NCBI GenBank assembly: GCA_031844405.1 | Contig: JAUZVC010000001.1 | Location: 806,001 to 870,000 of the forward strand | Origin: Knoellia sp031844405 | Lineage (GTDB): Bacteria > Actinomycetota > Actinomycetes > Actinomycetales > Dermatophilaceae | Direction: 5' to 3' | DNA: 64,000 nt | Shown here: positions 16,829-25,328 of the stretch, piece by piece | Layout: each line of letters starts with the position of its first letter | Position numbering within the stretch: position 1 is the first letter of the stretch | Made by a program: the position numbers and the translations under genes | Notes under the pieces: generated by a model | Seen by the model: the letters and a program-made list of their open reading frames with translations, nothing else | Databases searched by the model: none | Told to the model about the DNA's origin: nothing

Positions 16829-17851
16829 ATGCGCATCGGCTACAAGGCTTCGGCCGAGCAGTTCGCCCCGGCCGAGCTCGCGGGGTTCGCCGTGCTCGCC
16901 GAGGAGCTCGGGCTCGACTCGGTGACCATCTCGGACCACTTCCAGCCGTGGCGGCTCGAGGGCGGGCACGCGCCCAGCTCCATCGCCTGGCTGTCGTGGG
17001 TCGCGGCCCGCACCGAGCGGGTGCTGCTCGGGACGTCGGTGATGACGCCGACCTATCGCTACAACCCCGCCGTCGTCGCACAGACCTTCGCGACGCTCGG
17101 TTGCCTCGCACCCGGGCGAGTCATGCTCGGCGTCGGCACCGGCGAGGCGCTCAACGAGGTGGCCGTCGGCTCGGTGCCGGAGAGCGGGTGGCCCGAGTTC
17201 AAGGAGCGGTTCGCCCGGCTGCGCGAGTCGGTGCGGCTCATGCGCGCGCTCTGGACCCAGGAGTCGGTGACCTTCGAGGGCGACTACTACCGCACCGAGG
17301 ACGCCCGGATCTTCGACCGGCCGGAGACGCCCGTGCCCGTCTACGTCGCCGCGGGCGGCCCGACCGTCGCCCGGTATGCCGGCCGGTCCGGTGACGGCTT
17401 CATCTGCACCTCGGGCAAGGGCCGCGAGCTCTATGCCGACTCGCTCCTGCCCGCCGTCGCGGAGGGGCTGGAGAAGTCCGGGCGGGACACCGGCAGCATC
17501 GACCGGATGATCGAGATCAAGCTGTCGTGGGACCCGGACGCCGAGCGCGCGCTCGAGAACACGAGGTTCTGGGCGCCGCTGTCGCTCACCGCCGAGCAGA
17601 AGCACTCGATCACGAGCCCGGCCGAGATGGAGAAGGCCGCCGACGCGCTGCCCATCGAGCAGGTGGCCAAGCGGTGGATCGTCGCGTCGACGCCGGAGGA
17701 TGTCGTGTCCGCGGTCCGGGAGTACACCGACCTCGGCTTCGACCACCTCGTCTTCCACGGGCCCGGCGGTGACCAGGAGCGCTTCCTGCGCACCTTCGCC
17801 GAGCAGGTCGTGCCGGGTCTGCGCGAGCTCACCGTAGGGTCCGCGTCATGA
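16829..17851 (+). CDS. fgd: F420-dependent glucose-6-phosphate dehydrogenase
   Basis: A 340-residue LLM-family enzyme that oxidises glucose-6-phosphate to 6-phosphogluconolactone and reduces F420. It closely follows mycobacterial Fgd1: GYKASAEQFAP, VTISDHFQPWR (active-site Asp-His and Trp), GVGTGEALNE (catalytic Glu region), GDGFICTSGKG and FWAPLSLTAEQKHSI. The ATG at 16829 has AAGGA eight bases upstream. It heads a chain of six genes joined by 4-base overlaps and is the likely source of reduced F420 for the other F420 enzymes here. Confidence 0.96.
   Translation: MRIGYKASAEQFAPAELAGFAVLAEELGLDSVTISDHFQPWRLEGGHAPSSIAWLSWVAARTERVLLGTSVMTPTYRYNPAVVAQTFATLGCLAPGRVMLGVGTGEALNEVAVGSVPESGWPEFKERFARLRESVRLMRALWTQESVTFEGDYYRTEDARIFDRPETPVPVYVAAGGPTVARYAGRSGDGFICTSGKGRELYADSLLPAVAEGLEKSGRDTGSIDRMIEIKLSWDPDAERALENTRFWAPLSLTAEQKHSITSPAEMEKAADALPIEQVAKRWIVASTPEDVVSAVREYTDLGFDHLVFHGPGGDQERFLRTFAEQVVPGLRELTVGSAS
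17835..17840 (+). promoter_or_regulatory. Internal leaderless -10 box (TAGGGT)
   Basis: TAGGGT within the 3' end of fgd is 7 bases before the doxX-like ATG, so part of the operon may be transcribed separately. Confidence 0.35.
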
Positions 17852-18408
17852 CCGCCGCCGCCACCGCGATGAGCTCCACCGAGCTCGACGTCGCCTCCCT
17901 CGTCCTCCGCCTCGCCCTCGGCCCGATGCTCGTGCTGCACGGGCTCAACAAGGTGCAGGGCGGGCTGTCGGGGACGGCCGGCTGGTTCGAGTCCCTCGGA
18001 CTGCGCCCGGGGTGGCTGCACGCACGGTTCGCCGCGTTCACCGAGATCGGCGCCGGGGTCCTCGTCACGCTCGGCCTGCTCAACGGGCTCGCCGCGATGG
18101 CGTTCGTTGGCCTCATGACCGTCGCCGCGCTCACGGACCACCGCGGCAAGGGCTACTTCATCTTCAAGGGTGGCTGGGAGTACGTCGTGCTCGTGGCCAT
18201 CGTCGCGGTGGCGCTCGCTGTGCTCGGGCCCGGCCGATGGTCGCTCGACAACGCCCTCGGCCTCGACCTCGCCGGCCTCGGCTGGGGCGTGCTGGCCGCC
18301 GTCGGTGGGGTGGCCGCGGCGGGCGCGATGCTCGCGGCCTTCTACCGCCCGCCGGCCAAGGACGGGTCAGGCAGCGGCTCCGGCTCCGGCTCCAAGGCCT
18401 CGGCGTGA
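17848..18408 (+). CDS. DoxX family membrane protein
   Basis: A 186-residue four-helix DoxX-type protein. The motif LALGPMLVLHGLNKVQGG and the segment FTEIGAGVLVTLGLLNG are typical. The family includes quinol-linked redox membrane proteins and mycobacterial DoxX, which works with thiol redox partners in oxidative stress. The C-terminus ends in a Gly-Ser repeat from residue about 171. It overlaps fgd by 4 bases at its start and the enoyl-CoA hydratase gene by 4 bases at its end. Confidence 0.88.
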   Translation: MTAAATAMSSTELDVASLVLRLALGPMLVLHGLNKVQGGLSGTAGWFESLGLRPGWLHARFAAFTEIGAGVLVTLGLLNGLAAMAFVGLMTVAALTDHRGKGYFIFKGGWEYVVLVAIVAVALAVLGPGRWSLDNALGLDLAGLGWGVLAAVGGVAAAGAMLAAFYRPPAKDGSGSGSGSGSKASA

Positions 18409-19196
18409 GCAAGGGTTCGACCGACTCCGGTTCGGCGGACTCCGTCCTCGTCGAGGTGGACGGCCCGGTCGGCCGCGTCACGCTCGCCGCCCCCGACCGC
18501 CTCAACGCCGTCGACGTGCCGATGCTCGAGGCCGCGGCGGACGCGGTGCGACGTCTCGACGACGACCCGGCCGTGCGCGTCATCGTGCTCTCCGGGCAGG
18601 GGCGCGCCTTCTGCGCCGGCGCCGACCTCTCGGTCCACCTCGACGAGGGCGACCTCGACGGCACCCTCCACGGTGTGGGCGCGGTGACCCGCGCGGTCGT
18701 CGAGGCAGGCACGCCCGTCCTCGCCCTCGTGCCGGGCGTCGCCGCCGGTGCCGGGCTTGCGATGGCGCTCGCGGCCGACTACGTCCTCGTCGCCGACGAG
18801 GCCACCCTCGTCCTCGCCTTCGGCGCCCTGGGGCTCATGCCCGACGGCGGCGCCACCGCGCTCGTCGTCGCGTCCATCGGGCGGGCCCGCGCACTGCGCC
18901 TGGCTCTCACCGGCGAGCGGCTCACCGGAGCCGCAGCCGCCGAGTGGGGGCTCGTCGCCGAGTCCGTGCCGGCGGACGACTTCGCCCCCCGCGCCGACGC
19001 GCTCGTCGCGCACCTCGGCTCGCTCTCCCCGACGGGCACCGCACGCACCACCGCGGCCATCACCGCAGCCGCGCTCGACCTCGACGCGACGCTGGCGCGC
19101 GAGAACGAGGGTCAGCACGCACTCCTGCGCACGCCCGACTTCGTCGAGGGGCTCTCGGCCTTCCGTGAGAAGCGGCGCGCGACGTTCGGGCCGTGA
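18405..19196 (+). CDS. Enoyl-CoA hydratase/isomerase family protein
   Basis: A 263-residue crotonase-fold protein. DRLNAVDVPMLEA, the oxyanion-hole segment GRAFCAGADL and the second GVAAGAGLAMALAADYVLVADEATLVLAFGALGLMPDGG region are present. The catalytic acids are not both obvious, so the exact reaction is open. The GTG overlaps the DoxX stop (GTGA), and the end overlaps gpgS by 4 bases. Confidence 0.88.
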   Translation: MSKGSTDSGSADSVLVEVDGPVGRVTLAAPDRLNAVDVPMLEAAADAVRRLDDDPAVRVIVLSGQGRAFCAGADLSVHLDEGDLDGTLHGVGAVTRAVVEAGTPVLALVPGVAAGAGLAMALAADYVLVADEATLVLAFGALGLMPDGGATALVVASIGRARALRLALTGERLTGAAAAEWGLVAESVPADDFAPRADALVAHLGSLSPTGTARTTAAITAAALDLDATLARENEGQHALLRTPDFVEGLSAFREKRRATFGP

Positions 19197-20194
19197 GCGC
19201 GATGGACGGGCGCGGGTCCCACGCTCCGCGCGGGCCGGCATACCGGGCGTCGGACTGGACGACGGAGGCGCTCCTCGAGCGCAAGGGTGAGCACACCGTC
19301 TCGGTCGTCGTCCCGGCCAGGGACGAGGAGGCGACCGTCGCGGCGGTCGTCGAGAGGATCCGCGCCGACTTCGTGCGCGACGACGGTGGCGGGCTCGTCG
19401 ACGAGGTGGTCGTCATCGACTCCGACTCCAGCGACCGGACGGCGGACGCGGCTCGTGCTGCCGGGGCGAAGGTGTTCTCCGCCAGGGGGATCCGACCCGA
19501 CCTCGGCTCGGTCCCCGGCAAGGGCGAGGCGCTGTGGAAGGCGCAGCACGTCACGCGTGGCGACCTCCTCGTCTTCGTCGACGCCGACCTCGTCGACTGG
19601 GGAACGCACTTCGTCACCGGGCTGCTCGCACCGCTCCTCGTCGACGACGCGGTGCAGCTCGTCAAGGCGGTCTACGACCGGCCGATGATCGACGCGACCG
19701 GCCGCGAGGAGGAGTCGGGCGGGCGGGTCACCGAGCTCGTCGCGCGGCCCTGGCTGGCGCTGCACCGCCCCGGCCTCGCAGGGGTCGTGCAGCCGCTGTC
19801 GGGCGAGTGGGCGATCCGTCGCTCGGCCTTCGCCTCGTATGCCGTGCCGGTCGGCTACGGCGTCGAGATCGCCGCGCTCGTCGACACCTTCGACCGGTTC
19901 GGCATCGACGCCATCGCGCAGGTCGACCTCGGTCGGCGCACCCACCGCCACCACCGGCATGACACCCTCGGGCTCATGGCAGTGCAGGTGCTCGCGGCCG
20001 CGGACCGGCGACGCGGCCGCTCCGGCGCCGGGCCGGTCAGGGCGGAGGAGACGGTGGGGCTGACGCAGTACGCCCGAGGGCAGGGCGGGTTCGAGCCCAT
20101 CGTCACCGCCGTGGCGACGGGCGAGCGGCCTCCGGCCGACAGCGTCCGTATGCCGGCCCACGCAGAGCGTGAGACCCCCGCGGAGTCACGATGA
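19193..20194 (+). CDS. gpgS: Glucosyl-3-phosphoglycerate synthase
   Basis: A 333-residue GT81 glycosyltransferase that makes glucosyl-3-phosphoglycerate, the first step to glucosylglycerate and methylglucose polysaccharides. Motifs in order are VSVVVPARDEE, VIDSDSSDRT, SVPGKGEALWKAQ, the metal-binding VDADL, LSGEWAIRR and the late RTHRHH. It overlaps the genes before and after by 4 bases. Adjacency to a FolP2-like gene is also seen in Mycobacterium tuberculosis (Rv1207-Rv1208). Confidence 0.93.
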   Translation: MSAMDGRGSHAPRGPAYRASDWTTEALLERKGEHTVSVVVPARDEEATVAAVVERIRADFVRDDGGGLVDEVVVIDSDSSDRTADAARAAGAKVFSARGIRPDLGSVPGKGEALWKAQHVTRGDLLVFVDADLVDWGTHFVTGLLAPLLVDDAVQLVKAVYDRPMIDATGREEESGGRVTELVARPWLALHRPGLAGVVQPLSGEWAIRRSAFASYAVPVGYGVEIAALVDTFDRFGIDAIAQVDLGRRTHRHHRHDTLGLMAVQVLAAADRRRGRSGAGPVRAEETVGLTQYARGQGGFEPIVTAVATGERPPADSVRMPAHAERETPAESR

Positions 20195-21063
20195 GCGACC
20201 TCACCTTCCGGCTCGGACGGCGCGAGTTCGACGCGCGGTCGCGGCTCGTCATGGCGATCGTCAACCGGACGCCGGACTCGTTCTACGACAAGGGAGCGAC
20301 GTGGCGCGAGGACGCGGCGTTCGACCGCGTCCGCGAGGTCGTCGCGCAGGGTGCGGACATCGTCGACATCGGCGGCATCAAGGCCGCCCCGGGTGTCGAG
20401 ATCGGTGAGGAGGAGGAGAAGGAGCGGGTCGTCGACTTCGTCGCAGCCGTCCGTGCCGAGCACCCCGACCTCCTCGTCAGTGTCGACACGTGGCGGGCGT
20501 CGGTGGGGCGGGCCGTCCTCGAGGCTGGTGCCGACATCCTCAACGACGCGTGGGGCGGCGCGGACCCGGGCCTCGTGGAGGTGGCGGCCGAGTTCGGTGC
20601 CGCCGTCGTCTGCACCCACACGGGCGGAGTGACGCCTCGCACCCGGCCGCACCGGATCGAGTACGACGACGTCGTCGCATCCGTCGTCGAGTCGCTCGTC
20701 GCCCAGGCCGACCGCGCCGTGGCCGTGGGTGTCCCGCGCGAGCGAGTCGTCATCGACCCGGCGCACGACTTCGGCAAGAACACGTGGCACTCGGTCGAGG
20801 TGACCCGTCGGCTCGACGAGCTCGTCGGGCTCGGCTGGCCGCTTCTCGTCTCGCTGTCCAACAAGGACTTCGTCGGTGAGTCGCTCGACCTGCCGGTCGG
20901 GGAGCGGTTGACCGGAACCCTTGCGGCGACGGCGATCTCGGCCTGGCACGGCGCTCACATCTACCGCGTCCACGAGGTGGTCGAGACCCGGCAGGTGCTC
21001 GACATGGTGTCGGTTCTCGCCGGCGATCTGCCGCCGGCGCGGACGGCACGGGGGCTCGCGTGA
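20191..21063 (+). CDS. folP2: Dihydropteroate synthase family protein, FolP2-like
   Basis: A 290-residue TIM-barrel protein with the pterin-site motifs MAIVNRTPDSFYDKG, DIVDIGGIKAAPG and NDAWGG. The mycobacterial paralogue next to gpgS, FolP2, has been reported to lack DHPS activity; this copy's GGIKAAPGVE, where canonical DHPS has GGESTRPG, suggests it belongs to that branch. The true substrate is unknown. The ATG overlaps the gpgS stop. Confidence 0.88.
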   Translation: MSDLTFRLGRREFDARSRLVMAIVNRTPDSFYDKGATWREDAAFDRVREVVAQGADIVDIGGIKAAPGVEIGEEEEKERVVDFVAAVRAEHPDLLVSVDTWRASVGRAVLEAGADILNDAWGGADPGLVEVAAEFGAAVVCTHTGGVTPRTRPHRIEYDDVVASVVESLVAQADRAVAVGVPRERVVIDPAHDFGKNTWHSVEVTRRLDELVGLGWPLLVSLSNKDFVGESLDLPVGERLTGTLAATAISAWHGAHIYRVHEVVETRQVLDMVSVLAGDLPPARTARGLA

Positions 21064-21749
21064 TCACCGACGTCGTCGTCGTGCCCGGAGCACCGCTGCT
21101 CTTGCCGGAGTACCAGGGACGGGAGCCCGCCGCGCCGGGACTGCTCGACGCGTGTGTCACGGCGGTGAGGGACGCGGTGGCCACGGCGGCCCACGTCGTC
21201 GTCGTCCACGCCACCGACCGGGAGCCGCGGAGCACACGGCCGGCCCTGGGTCTGCGTGTCGCCGACCACCTGCTGGCGTCGACCCACCTCGGGTTCGAGG
21301 TCGAGCACGTCGCCGTGCCCTGGAACGCCGCCACGCAGGAATGCGTCGCCCTCGGGCGCGAGGTCGCGGACGCCTCGAGGACGACGCCTCCGACGACGGT
21401 GCTCGTCGTGGCCGACGGGTCGGCCCGCCGCACCGAGAAGGCGCCCGGCCACCTCGACCCCCGGTCGCACGAGGTCGACGACGTCATCGTCGCGGCGCTG
21501 CGTGGTGCGGCCGACGGCGGTCTCGACGGGCTGCTCGACCTCGACGCCGACCTCTGCGCCGACCTGCTCGTCGCCGGTCGCGCGCCGCTCCAGGTGCTGG
21601 CCGCAGCGACCCACGCTCCAGCGTCTGCGGACATGGTTGCCCCGGCCACCACATCCGCAGACGCAGCGAGGCTCGAGGTGGTGAGCTGCGAGGTGAGCGA
21701 CCCGTTCGGGGTGCTCTACGTCGTCGCGCACCTCGCCCGAACCCGCTGA
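21060..21749 (+). CDS. LigB-like (class III extradiol dioxygenase fold) protein
   Basis: A 229-residue Ala-rich protein. The N-terminus VVVPGAPLLLPEYQG and the ADGSARRTEKAPGHLDPRSHEVDDVIV segment resemble actinobacterial proteins assigned to the catalytic LigB-subunit superfamily. Its metal-binding histidines are poorly conserved, so enzymatic activity is doubtful. Last gene of the six-gene overlapping chain; its stop is 7 bases from the convergent response regulator stop. Confidence 0.65.
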   Translation: MITDVVVVPGAPLLLPEYQGREPAAPGLLDACVTAVRDAVATAAHVVVVHATDREPRSTRPALGLRVADHLLASTHLGFEVEHVAVPWNAATQECVALGREVADASRTTPPTTVLVVADGSARRTEKAPGHLDPRSHEVDDVIVAALRGAADGGLDGLLDLDADLCADLLVAGRAPLQVLAAATHAPASADMVAPATTSADAARLEVVSCEVSDPFGVLYVVAHLARTR

Positions 21750-21756
21750 CCCACGG

Positions 21757-22401
21757 TCAGTCGACGCCGAGGCCCTCCTCGCGGGCGCGGACGACCGCCG
21801 CCGCCCGGTCGCGGACGGCGAGCTTGGTGAGGACGTTGGAGACGACGTTGCGCACGGTCTTGGGCGAGAGGACGAGGCGCCTCGAGATCGTGAGGTTGTC
21901 GTGGCCGCGGGCGACGAGGTCGAGCACCTCGCGCTCGCGGTCGGTGAGCTCGGGGAACGGGACGCGGGCGACGGCCCTCCCCGAGGTGAGCGCCGTGACC
22001 GCGCGGGCGGCGACGGCCGAGCCTAGGATGACGTCACCGTTGGCGACGGCGCGCACCGCCCGCTCGACCTCGTCGGGGCTCGCGCCCTTGAGGAGGTAGC
22101 CGCGCGCACCGACTCGCATGCAGGACGCGACGGCGTCGTCGTCCTCGCGCATCGTCACGACGAGCACGCGCGCGTCCGGGTCGCGGCGGACGATCTCGCG
22201 GGTCGTCTCGATGCCCGAGTCCGCGCCGAGGTTGAGGTCCATGAGGACGACGTCGACGTCGGCGAGCGGCAGGGCGAGCGCCTCGGCCGCATCGCTCGCC
22301 TGACCGACGACCGTGATGCCGTCGAGGGAGGCGAGGAGGCCGGCCATGCCCATGCGGAAGACGGGGTGGTCGTCGACGACGGCCACGGTGATGTCACCCA
22401 C
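21757..22401 (-). CDS. LuxR/NarL-family response regulator
   Basis: A 214-residue two-component regulator. The receiver has D10-D11, phosphoacceptor D55 in VVLMDLN and a C-terminal lysine in YLLKGASP. The output domain is a LuxR helix-turn-helix (LTDREREVLDLVARGHDNLTISRRLVLSPKTVRN). It overlaps the histidine kinase by 8 bases and is transcribed with it. The target is unknown; the ABC exporter 3 kb away is a candidate. Confidence 0.93.
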   Translation of the reverse strand: MGDITVAVVDDHPVFRMGMAGLLASLDGITVVGQASDAAEALALPLADVDVVLMDLNLGADSGIETTREIVRRDPDARVLVVTMREDDDAVASCMRVGARGYLLKGASPDEVERAVRAVANGDVILGSAVAARAVTALTSGRAVARVPFPELTDREREVLDLVARGHDNLTISRRLVLSPKTVRNVVSNVLTKLAVRDRAAAVVRAREEGLGVD

Positions 22402-24346
22402 GGGTCACCGCCACGCCCTGCGGGAGGAGGGCCTCGACGAGGGTGCCGCCGGTCTCCGGCGAGGTGATCGAGAGGCTGCCACCGAGCTCCTCCGCGCGCT
22501 CACGCATCGAGCGGGTTCCGACGCCGGCCCTGGCCTCCGTGGAGAAGCCCCGACCGTCGTCGACGACGCGGATCCGCAGACCCTCTGGAGCGGAGGTCGT
22601 CGTGACCCGCGCGGACTGGGCGCCGCTGTGCCGCAACGTGTTGGTGACCGCTTCGGCGACGATCGCATAGGCCGCCGCGGCGGTCTGCGGGTCGAGCGCG
22701 TCGTCGTGACCGAGGTCGAGGGCGATCTCCACGCCGTCCTCCGCGTGGCGCGCGGACAGCTCGGCCAGCGCCGCGGCGAGGCCGAGCTCGTCGAGCACCG
22801 GCGGGAGCAGGTGGTGCGAGAGGGTGCGGACGTCGGTCACGCGCTGGTCGAGCTCGGCCTGGAGGGTCGAGAGCAGCTCGGCGGCGGCGGCCGGGTCGGT
22901 CGACATGAGGTTGCGCGCGCCCTGGAGCCCGAGCCGCAGGCCTGCGAGCGAGGGGCCGAGCCCGTCGTGGATCTCGCGCCGGATGACGCGGCGCTCCTCG
23001 AGCCGGGCCCGGGACAGGCGCGCCCGGGCGTCGTCGACGTCGGCGGCCGCGCGGGTGACGGCGGCGGCGGTCGCGACGACCGTGGCGAGGTCGCCGAGCA
23101 TCTGCTCGCCGCGCGACCCGAGGCTCTCGCCACCGGGCAGGGTGACGGCGAGCTCGCCGACGGGTTCGCCGCGGTGGTCGAGCGGGACGCGCACGGGGTG
23201 GGCCCCCGGCATACCCCAGACGACCGGTTCGCGACCGGGAAGGGCCACGGTCACGGACTCGAGGCGCATCGCGGCGCCGATGTCCGCGGCGAGTCCCTGC
23301 AGGAGGTCGTCGGTCGTCTCGGCGAGGCGCAGGTGGCTGCCGAGGCGACGCACGACGTGGTCGGGGGAGGCGGCGACGCCGTAGACGAGGCGGTGGACGC
23401 GCTGCTCGAGCCAGAACCGGGTGGGCTGGACGGCGACGGCGACGACTCCCGCCCCGACCAGCCCGGCACCGTCGCCGGGCAGCAGGCTCGTGGCGACGAC
23501 GGTGGCGACGACGTAGACCGCGACGAGCGACACGGTGACGAGCCCGGCGAGGACGGTGCGGCTCACGGCGAGCTGGAGCCCCCACATGCGGCTGCGGAGG
23601 ACCGCCACGAGGATCGCCGCCGGATAGACGGCCTGCGAGAGCAGGTGGAGGACCGGCGTCGTCCAGACGGGGAGGGGCAGGGCGTCGGGCGGCAGCAGGA
23701 GAGGCACGAACGAGACCGCGAGCAGGGCGGCGCCGAGGGCGAGCCAGCCGAGGCCGTTGCGCTCGGCGACGGGACCGCGGCGGTGCCGCTGCTCGACCGC
23801 GCCGGCCGCGACGAGCCCGAGGACGACGGCGAGGGCGAGCAGGATCGTGAACGGTGCGCGTGCGTCGAGCAGCTGCGCGGCGAGGAACGCGACGATGACG
23901 GCGCCGCCGGCGGCCACCCCCCACCTCGCCCGGCCGAGCGGGTGGTCGCGCACGAGCCACGGCACGACGAGGAAGAGGGCGAGCGTGCCGGGGACCCACG
24001 CGGTGCTCTGGAGCCACTGGACGAGGTCGGCACCCGGGAGGCCGGGGCGCTGCACGGCCAGGGCGGGGTAGCCGAAGCCGAGGGCCGCGACCCCGCCGCC
24101 GACCGCCGCGAGGGCGAGCAGCCAGCCGACGGGGTGGGGTCGGCGGGAGACGATGAGTGCCGACACCGTGCCGTAGACGCAGGCGACCGCGACGTCGACG
24201 ACGAAGAACCAGACCCCCTCGCCGAGCGCCGGGCGCGCCATGACGACGAGCGCCACCGCGAGCACGGCCGTGCCCCAGGCGGACGCGGCGATGACCGCGG
24301 CCGCCCGGGGCTGGCCGACCCTCGGGAGGGTGTCGGAAGGGCTCAT
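22394..24346 (-). CDS. Sensor histidine kinase, HisKA_3 / NarL type
   Basis: A 650-residue sensor with about ten hydrophobic segments in the first 330 residues, a GAF-like middle, then the HisKA_3 motif EIHDGLGP (His near residue 456) and an HATPase domain (EAVTNTLRHSGA, VVDDGRGF). The ATG at 24346 is preferred because the frame upstream is compositionally non-coding; TATCGT nine bases before it may be a -10. It phosphorylates the overlapping response regulator. Confidence 0.92.
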   Translation of the reverse strand: MSPSDTLPRVGQPRAAAVIAASAWGTAVLAVALVVMARPALGEGVWFFVVDVAVACVYGTVSALIVSRRPHPVGWLLALAAVGGGVAALGFGYPALAVQRPGLPGADLVQWLQSTAWVPGTLALFLVVPWLVRDHPLGRARWGVAAGGAVIVAFLAAQLLDARAPFTILLALAVVLGLVAAGAVEQRHRRGPVAERNGLGWLALGAALLAVSFVPLLLPPDALPLPVWTTPVLHLLSQAVYPAAILVAVLRSRMWGLQLAVSRTVLAGLVTVSLVAVYVVATVVATSLLPGDGAGLVGAGVVAVAVQPTRFWLEQRVHRLVYGVAASPDHVVRRLGSHLRLAETTDDLLQGLAADIGAAMRLESVTVALPGREPVVWGMPGAHPVRVPLDHRGEPVGELAVTLPGGESLGSRGEQMLGDLATVVATAAAVTRAAADVDDARARLSRARLEERRVIRREIHDGLGPSLAGLRLGLQGARNLMSTDPAAAAELLSTLQAELDQRVTDVRTLSHHLLPPVLDELGLAAALAELSARHAEDGVEIALDLGHDDALDPQTAAAAYAIVAEAVTNTLRHSGAQSARVTTTSAPEGLRIRVVDDGRGFSTEARAGVGTRSMRERAEELGGSLSITSPETGGTLVEALLPQGVAVTRG

Positions 24347-24393
24347 GATGTCGGCACGATAGCGCCGGTCCACGATGCGAACCCGGGCTTTTC

Positions 24394-25116
24394 TCAGACC
24401 CGCGAGCGGGTGGCGCGGTCGCCGAGGGCAAGGCCCAGCGCGGTGACGAAGAGCCACACCGGACCGGTCATGCCCGCCATGTACTGCAGCGGCGAGATGC
24501 CGAGCAGCAGGGTGAGCCCGCCGAGGACGATCCCGACCCAGCCGAGCCAGCGCGAGACGGCCCCGTGGCGCAGCGCGCTCACCGCGACGGCGACACCGGT
24601 GGCGCCGGCGCCGACCCACAGCCACGGGATCGTGCCGACCCAGTGGTTGAAGAAGACCGCCGACTCGGGGACGAGCCCGTTGCCCGGGTCGGAGACGCCG
24701 AAGACGAACTCGGTCGTGAGGCCGGAGCCCATGAGCCCGGCGACCGCGACGAGGCCGAGTCCGCCGGCGGCGACGTCGGGCAGGAGGCTGCGGCTCGGCA
24801 GCTGGTCGGCGAGACGTCGACGCAGGCCCGCCGCGAAGACGAGCAGCAGCGCGACCGAGACCATCGTCGCCGTGTGGAAGACGAGGATCTGCGGGACGAG
24901 CTCGGCGAGCCGGGCGACGATCGCGTCCGGGTCGCCGTCGGCGTCGGGGGAGTAGACCGCGTCGATCTGCATCGAGGCGGCGATGCCGACGATCGAGGCG
25001 AGGCCGGCGGCGACGCCGGTGAACGCCCAGCCGCGGCCGGTCGATGCCTGGGTGGTGGTGCGGGCGGGCTCGAGGTCGAGCCGGGAGGTGTGGTCGGGGG
25101 TGATGGTGGCGCTCAC
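24394..25116 (-). CDS. Multi-helix membrane protein, unknown function
   Basis: A 240-residue protein with about six membrane helices after a polar N-terminus of about 30 residues. It includes ILVFHTATMVSVALLLVFAAGLRRRL and VFFNHWVGTIPWLWVGAGATG. The GTG has GAGGAG five bases upstream. It resembles uncharacterised DUF4386-like membrane proteins of actinobacteria, though I am not certain. It sits between the histidine kinase and the divergent ABC exporter. Confidence 0.65.
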   Translation of the reverse strand: MSATITPDHTSRLDLEPARTTTQASTGRGWAFTGVAAGLASIVGIAASMQIDAVYSPDADGDPDAIVARLAELVPQILVFHTATMVSVALLLVFAAGLRRRLADQLPSRSLLPDVAAGGLGLVAVAGLMGSGLTTEFVFGVSDPGNGLVPESAVFFNHWVGTIPWLWVGAGATGVAVAVSALRHGAVSRWLGWVGIVLGGLTLLLGISPLQYMAGMTGPVWLFVTALGLALGDRATRSRV

Positions 25117-25328
25117 GGCGTCTCCTCGTGGTCGTCGGAAGGACTGGACGACCCCACGGTGCGCCGCCTCGCGTCCTTGCCGACAGGGGTCGGTGTCCCG
25201 TCCGTCCGGGCAGTTCCCGACGGGACGGGCGCCGATCTGCACACAACCTTCACAGGTCGCACCCCCGTCGCTGCCCCCGTCGGCCCTAGCGTCCGACGGA
25301 GCGGTCGGACGAGCAGAGGGAGCGGGTC

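Noticed and set aside
22313..24955. A long rightward open frame of about 880 codons opposite the histidine kinase
   Set aside because: It mirrors the kinase on the other strand; in such high-GC DNA antisense frames lack stops by chance, and the product has no recognisable domain.
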